A stretch of DNA of 64,000 nt from Aptenodytes patagonicus (taxonomy: Eukaryota > Chordata > Aves > Sphenisciformes > Spheniscidae): positions 372,001 to 436,000 of the forward strand of contig NC_134961.1 in NCBI RefSeq assembly GCF_965638725.1, read 5' to 3'. Under the pieces are notes generated by a model. That model saw only the letters and a list, made by a program, of their open reading frames with translations, had not been told where the DNA came from and ran no database searches. The translations under genes were made by a program, and so were the position numbers. Positions within the stretch are counted from its first letter, which is position 1. Every line of letters begins with the position of its first letter. Shown here piece by piece: positions 60,001-64,000 of the stretch.

Positions 60001-62198
60001 CGCCGTGTACTGTGTCCTCTGCCCACGTAAGTGTCACTAACCCAGGGCCAGTGCCACGCTGGGGTGGGAGGTGGATGCCGGGGTTCACCCCACAGGTTGT
60101 GCCGGCTGAGCTAAGAGGGGTGTGGGGATGAGGCTGGAGGCCACGGGGATGGGCCACGGGGTGCCAGCGCGAGGAGGGGGGCTGGATGCCTGGGTCCTTG
60201 CCTAGGGTGGTGCTGGGCAGGGCTGGTGGGCACAACATCCCGGCCCTGCCATGCCCTCACCTGACCCCACGCATCTCTTGCAGACCAAGAACATGGATTA
60301 CTACAAGCGGGAGGTGAGCGGGGTGAGGGGCGGGGGCTGCTCCTGGGGGGCACGGGCTGCCGGGCACCCCTGACATCTCCCCCCACGGCCGGCCCCAGAT
60401 TGAGTACTGCAGGAAGGCCATGGCCAGGACAAGGGTGAAGTCCTCCATCTGCCTCGAGGGGTGAGTGGCCGGCGACTGTCCCAGCCGCAGGCAGGGTCCC
60501 CGTCAGGGTGACAGGGGCACCAGCATCCCTGCGGCCAGCTGCTGACACCGCAGTGCCTGTGCTGCCATCACCCTCAGTGGGGAGCGGAGCCGAGGCTCCG
60601 TGGTCATCACAGAGCCCAAGCACGTCCCCACCATGTCCCTGCGGTGGCTGGGGCCAGTGGCAGTGGTGGGACGGTGGCCCTGGCCGCCTCCAGCCACCAC
60701 TCCTGGCAGGTACATCAAGTTCAATGAGCAGTACGTGCCCCATGACCCCATCATGTCTGGCTGCCTGCCCAGCAACCCCTGGATCACGGACGACACCACG
60801 TACTGGGCCATGAATGCCCCTACGTAAGCACCCAAGCGGGGGCTGCCAGCCCCCGGCCCCCCCCCCCCCCCCAGTACCCCAACCCACAGGACGCGGTGCG
60901 GGGTCATTGCAGGCAGCCATGGGCTGTCCGCTGCCAGCCCCGACACCAGCGTCACCCGCAGGGTGCCGACCCCTACGAAGCTGCGCGTGGAGCGCTGGGG
61001 CTTCAACTTCAGCGAGCTCCTCACTGACCCCCTGGGCCGGGCACAGCTCCTCGACTTCCTCAAGAAGGAGTTCAGCGGTGAGCGGCCCCAGCCCCGCACC
61101 CCCTGACCCATTGCCCCGTCCCAGCACCTCCAAACTCATCGTCCCATCCTGGCACCCCCAGACTCACCAACCTGTCCCAGCACCCCCAGACCCACCACCA
61201 TGTCCCAGTACCGCCTAATCCACTGCCCCATCCCAGCAACACCAAACCCACTGCCCCATCCTGGCATCCCCTGACCCACTGCCCCGTCCTGGCACCCCCA
61301 AACCCACCACCACATCCCAGCACCTCTTGACCAGCCTATCCTGGCAGCCCCTGACCCACCACCCCATCCTTGCATCCCTGGACCCACCACCCCACGTTGC
61401 ACCAGCTGGCTCCATCCCAGGGGGTTTGGCCCCACAGTTGGCTGGGCCGTGGACCCAGCAGTGACGGCCTGGTCCCCGTCCCCAACACTGTGTCCCCCTC
61501 CCCAGCCGAGAACCTGAGCTTCTGGGAGGCGTGCGAGGAACTGCGCTACGGGGAGCAGTCCCGCATCCCCGAGATCGTGGACTCCATCTACCAGTGAGCG
61601 CCAGCGGGGCGAGGGTCTGGGGGGGGCCGGGGTTTGGGGGGGGCCAGGCCATCACGGTGCTACGTCCCACTGTGGGGCTGGGCACTCACCACCGGCTGCG
61701 ACTGCCCAGGCAGTTCCTGGCTCCCGGGGCCACGCGCTGGGTGAACATTGACAGCAAGACCATGGAGCGGACGCTGGAGGGCATCAAGACGCCCCACCGC
61801 TACGTGATGGATGACGCCCAGATGCACATCTACATGCTGATGAAAAAGGTGGGCGAGGGCAGGGCTGGGCAGGGCAGGGCACGGTTGGGCAGGAGCCTGA
61901 TGCCTCTGCTCGCCCAGGACTCCTACCCACGGTTCCTCAAGTCGGAGCTCTACAGGAACCTCCTGGCCGAGGCCGTCATCCCTCCGGAGACCAAGAAGCG
62001 GTGAGGGCAGGGGCTGGATCCCCGCGGCCCTGGGGTGGTCCCCGCCGGCGCTGATCCCGCTCTGCCCACAGGGTCTTCCCCTTCATGCGCAAGCAGCGGC
62101 ACTCCAGCCCCAGCCCGGCCCTGCTCCTGCCCGCGGGCGACACCGAGGAGAGGAGCAGGGGCCCTGCGGCTGACCCCGTCCCCGAGGAGGAGAGCTGA
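57086..62198 (+). CDS. RGS11: Regulator of G-protein signalling 11 (complete, 17 exons)
   Basis: GTPase-activating protein for Galpha-o/i, R7 family, obligate partner of Gbeta5. Exons: 57086-57145, 57889-57985, 58341-58391, 58478-58584, 58698-58749, 58833-58891, 59079-59155, 59273-59354, 59523-59591, 60284-60313, 60399-60460, 60710-60823, 60962-61077, 61506-61593, 61710-61848, 61918-62000, 62072-62198. Every phase agrees, giving 470 residues (human 467). The DEP domain (about 30-105) has [20 protein letters not shown] and GYIYPL. The DHEX region follows, then the GGL domain (about 219-280, [20 protein letters not shown] and [10 protein letters not shown]). The RGS domain (about 299-416) contains [26 protein letters not shown] and [20 protein letters not shown]. 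The start [10 protein letters not shown] and the tail [11 protein letters not shown] diverge from human; the start is the first ATG in frame before MPCLRK. Confidence 0.97.
57225..57480. repeat. CpG-rich minisatellite in RGS11 intron 1
   Basis: Units of about 18-30 bases built on GGGCACCGCGGGGACC, around ten copies, with embedded GGGACCGTGGGGACCGGGC variants. It lies just inside the CpG island. Confidence 0.85.
61085..61400. repeat. Minisatellite in RGS11 intron 13
   Basis: About ten degenerate copies of a roughly 30-base unit CCCATCCTGGCACCCC plus a variable ACCCACC segment. It fills most of the intron between exons 13 and 14. Confidence 0.85.
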
Positions 62199-62473
62199 GG
62201 GCACCAGCCCCCCGCCGACGTGGGAGCCCCCTGGCCCAGCACCCTCTGGCTCGGCCGCAGCCCCCCGCCCAGCACTCCCCGGCCCCGCCGCAGGACCCTG
62301 CCGGCAGTAGCACTGAAGGAGAGAAGCCATACGCTCCCCCAGGCCAGGCTGGCCCCGCTGCAGCCCCCGCTCACGTCCCCACACCCTCCTCTCCCTCGGG
62401 GAGCCCACACCCAGCCGGCCTGGTGCAGGGCCACCCCCTCCTTCTGCCCCATCTGGGCACAAGCCGTGGAGAC

Positions 62474-62479
62474 AATAAA
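62474..62479 (+). terminator. RGS11: RGS11 poly(A) signal AATAAA
   Basis: Canonical AATAAA 275 bases after the stop, followed by a GTGGTTTTTGG GT-rich element about 30 bases on. This gives a short, well-formed 3' end. Confidence 0.85.
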
Positions 62480-62979
62480 GCCCCTGTGGGGAAATGCCGC
62501 GGCTCCCGTGGTTTTTGGGGAGGGGTCATCAGGGAGGTGGCTGCGGGGTGGGGGGTGCACATGGTGGTGACCACCCCTCCCAGCTGGACTTGTGTCCCCC
62601 TGGGCTGGCAGCAACCTCTGCCCTTGCCTGCAGCAACAACAAGGGTGCAGACCCCAGGCAGGGGGGGGTCTGCCCCCCAGGCACTTGTGCCCATGGCACA
62701 GCCGCCACCCACGGCTCTGCTTGCTCCGAGGGGCAAAAATAGACCCTGTTGGCAGCCCCAGCTGCCCTCCTGGCACGGCCAAGCTGGCACTCGGGGCACT
62801 CAGCCCCCTGCAGCCACCGGTGCACCCACATACAGCCCCCGGGGAGGACAAAAAGGCCTTTCGAGCAGGGCCAGAGGTGCCTCCAGCCAGCAAACCCAGG
62901 CTGCAAGGGCCCGCGGGCTGGCAGTGGCACGCAGGGAGCAGAGCTGGCAGCTGAGCCACTCTCCCTGCCCACAGCCCGT

Positions 62980-63075
62980 TAATCTGAGCAGAGGCCAAGG
63001 ATCTGGTGGCAGGATTATTCTCTTCCCCAGAGCAAAGCCCCAGCTGCAGGGGATTAACGCTGGCAGTTATATAAA
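62980..63075 (+). promoter_or_regulatory. Candidate TATA promoter with OTX/CRX-type sites
   Basis: Within 96 bases lie TAATCT (62980-62985), GGATTA (63012-63017), an E-box CAGCTG (63041-63046), GGATTA (63051-63056) and a TATA box TATATAAA (63068-63075). GGATTA is the complement of TAATCC, the core bound by K50 homeodomain proteins such as CRX, OTX2 and PITX. The arrangement resembles photoreceptor or bipolar-cell promoters. No known gene is expected to start here, so it is a prediction from motifs only. Confidence 0.4.
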
Positions 63076-63221
63076 GGAGAGGGGGGCTGGTGCCCGCCAG
63101 CGCTCAGCCTCGGACCCCAGCCCACCCCGCATGCACCCAGGGACCCGCACAGCGGAGCAGGCTGGGGACGTCCCCAGCCCGTGAACGACTAAGTGGTCCC
63201 AGCCCACACCCCAGCCAACAA

Positions 63222-63419
63222 ATGGCGTGGATGCTTGGGATGCTTGGGACCGCGGCATCCTTCCCTGCCGCAGAGCTCAGGACCCCCGGCACAGAGCAGG
63301 GGGTACTTCTCAGCTCAGTGCTGGGGCAGACAGAGGGGCCTCGGGGCAGGGGAAGCTGCAGGAGCCCCGGTCACAGGATGGAGCTTTGGACCTCGGCACC
63401 GGCAGCCACCGGGCAGTGA
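63222..63419 (+). CDS. Unrecognised small open frame with signal-peptide-like start
   Basis: A 65-codon frame beginning MAWMLGMLGTAASFPA and then AELRTPG, about 125 bases after the predicted start site of the TATA promoter upstream. The N-terminus is hydrophobic with an A-x-A-like end. The rest is Gly/Pro/Ser-rich with one Cys and matches nothing I know. A short upstream frame (63131-63184) precedes it. In GC-rich DNA such frames arise by chance, so this is a weak call. Confidence 0.15.
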   Translation: MAWMLGMLGTAASFPAAELRTPGTEQGVLLSSVLGQTEGPRGRGSCRSPGHRMELWTSAPAATGQ

Positions 63420-63847
63420 CAGATGGTCCCACGCTCCGGGAGACACCGCCTGCCACGCGGCTCCCTCCGTCTTGATCCAAATCCAAGCCCTGGCATGAGA
63501 TTTTCATGCTGATGGACCGCAGCAGGAATCCGGGGTGTAAAACGAGGTCACGGAGCCCCAGGCGGGGGGCAGAGATGGGCTGGCCCAGTTTGGTTATCTA
63601 ACTCCAGCCTCCCTCCGCACGCTCCCTTCTCCCGGTCCATCACCTGCCTGCAGCGGGACAGGGCAGCCGGCAGCACCTTGGGGCAGAGCCGCAGCCAGCT
63701 CAGCCATCAAAGCATCGCCAGGACACCTGGACCCCTCTCAGAAAGGGGGGGTTCTGCCTTCGGGAAGTCACACAAAGGGCTGCCAAAAAATCCCGGAGTC
63801 TTGCATAACCTCAGCTGCAACAACAAAAGCAGGGCACCATTTACAAA

Positions 63848-64000
63848 CAATGCAAAAGAGGATTTATTGAAACCATTCCGGTTAGACCAAGTCCTGTAGG
63901 GCACAATTTGCAATAAGTTAAAGAACCAAACCAAACAGTCTTAGTGTTAAAAAACACACTAATACATAACACAGTGATATATGCCATCATCACCCATCTG
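63848..64000 (-). other. 3' UTR end of a minus-strand gene, probably FAM234A
   Basis: Base composition switches to AT-rich, with an AATAAA signal on the minus strand at 63863-63868 and TTAAAGAACCAAACC-like sequence upstream of it. In human the gene converging on RGS11 is FAM234A, so that is the likely owner. No coding sequence is visible here. Naming rests on gene order alone. Confidence 0.45.

Larger units (their letters stand above)
62500..63850. other. Intergenic region downstream of RGS11
   Basis: 1.35 kb of GC-rich DNA between the RGS11 poly(A) signal and the minus-strand 3' UTR at the right edge. Beyond the candidate promoter and small frame listed separately nothing is recognised. Confidence 0.6.

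Noticed and set aside
59985-60035. Pyrimidine-rich stretch followed by GTAAGTG in RGS11 intron 9, suggesting a cryptic exon.
   Set aside because: No AG acceptor lies between the pyrimidine tract and the donor-like site, and exon 9 joins exon 10 in frame without it.

Overview
The window is vertebrate, almost certainly bird, nuclear DNA. It carries the 3' two-thirds of AXIN1 on the plus strand, then complete PDIA2 and ARHGDIG on the minus strand, complete RGS11 on the plus strand, and at the right edge what looks like the 3' end of a minus-strand gene. Human 16p13.3 has the same order (FAM234A-RGS11-ARHGDIG-PDIA2-AXIN1), so this is an ancient syntenic block. Bird origin is inferred from compact introns, a CR1 LINE fragment, a solo LTR of a type common in neognath birds, and a sharp change from AT-rich to very GC-rich DNA. 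The species cannot be named from the sequence.

Layout. 1-45.4 kb: AXIN1 exons 3-8, 10 and 11 (human numbering) separated by long introns, most of them AT-rich. The first coding exon, which carries the tankyrase and APC/RGS parts, lies upstream of the window. The introns hold a solo LTR (9,259-9,853), a CR1 tail that ends about 18 bases before exon 6, simple repeats and several clusters of transcription-factor-like motifs. 45.5-47.3 kb: AXIN1 3' UTR with two poly(A) signals. 48.2-51.7 kb: PDIA2, 11 exons, 534 residues, ending in RDEL. 52.3-55.9 kb: ARHGDIG, 6 exons, 226 residues. 55.9-57.1 kb: a CpG-rich head-to-head spacer shared by ARHGDIG and RGS11. 57.1-62.2 kb: RGS11, 17 exons, 470 residues. 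62.5-63.8 kb: intergenic DNA with a TATA box preceded by OTX/CRX-type sites. 63.85-64 kb: AT-rich 3'-UTR-like sequence on the minus strand.

Functionally the genes are neighbours, not a pathway. AXIN1 is the scaffold of the beta-catenin destruction complex. PDIA2 is an ER thiol-disulfide isomerase. ARHGDIG is a Golgi-targeted Rho GDP-dissociation inhibitor. RGS11 is a Gbeta5-dependent RGS protein of the R7 family, known from retinal ON-bipolar cells. Exon boundaries were placed from GT/AG sites and checked by codon phase; all four reading frames stay open across every junction. The right-hand third is rich in minisatellites, which produce many long spurious open frames.
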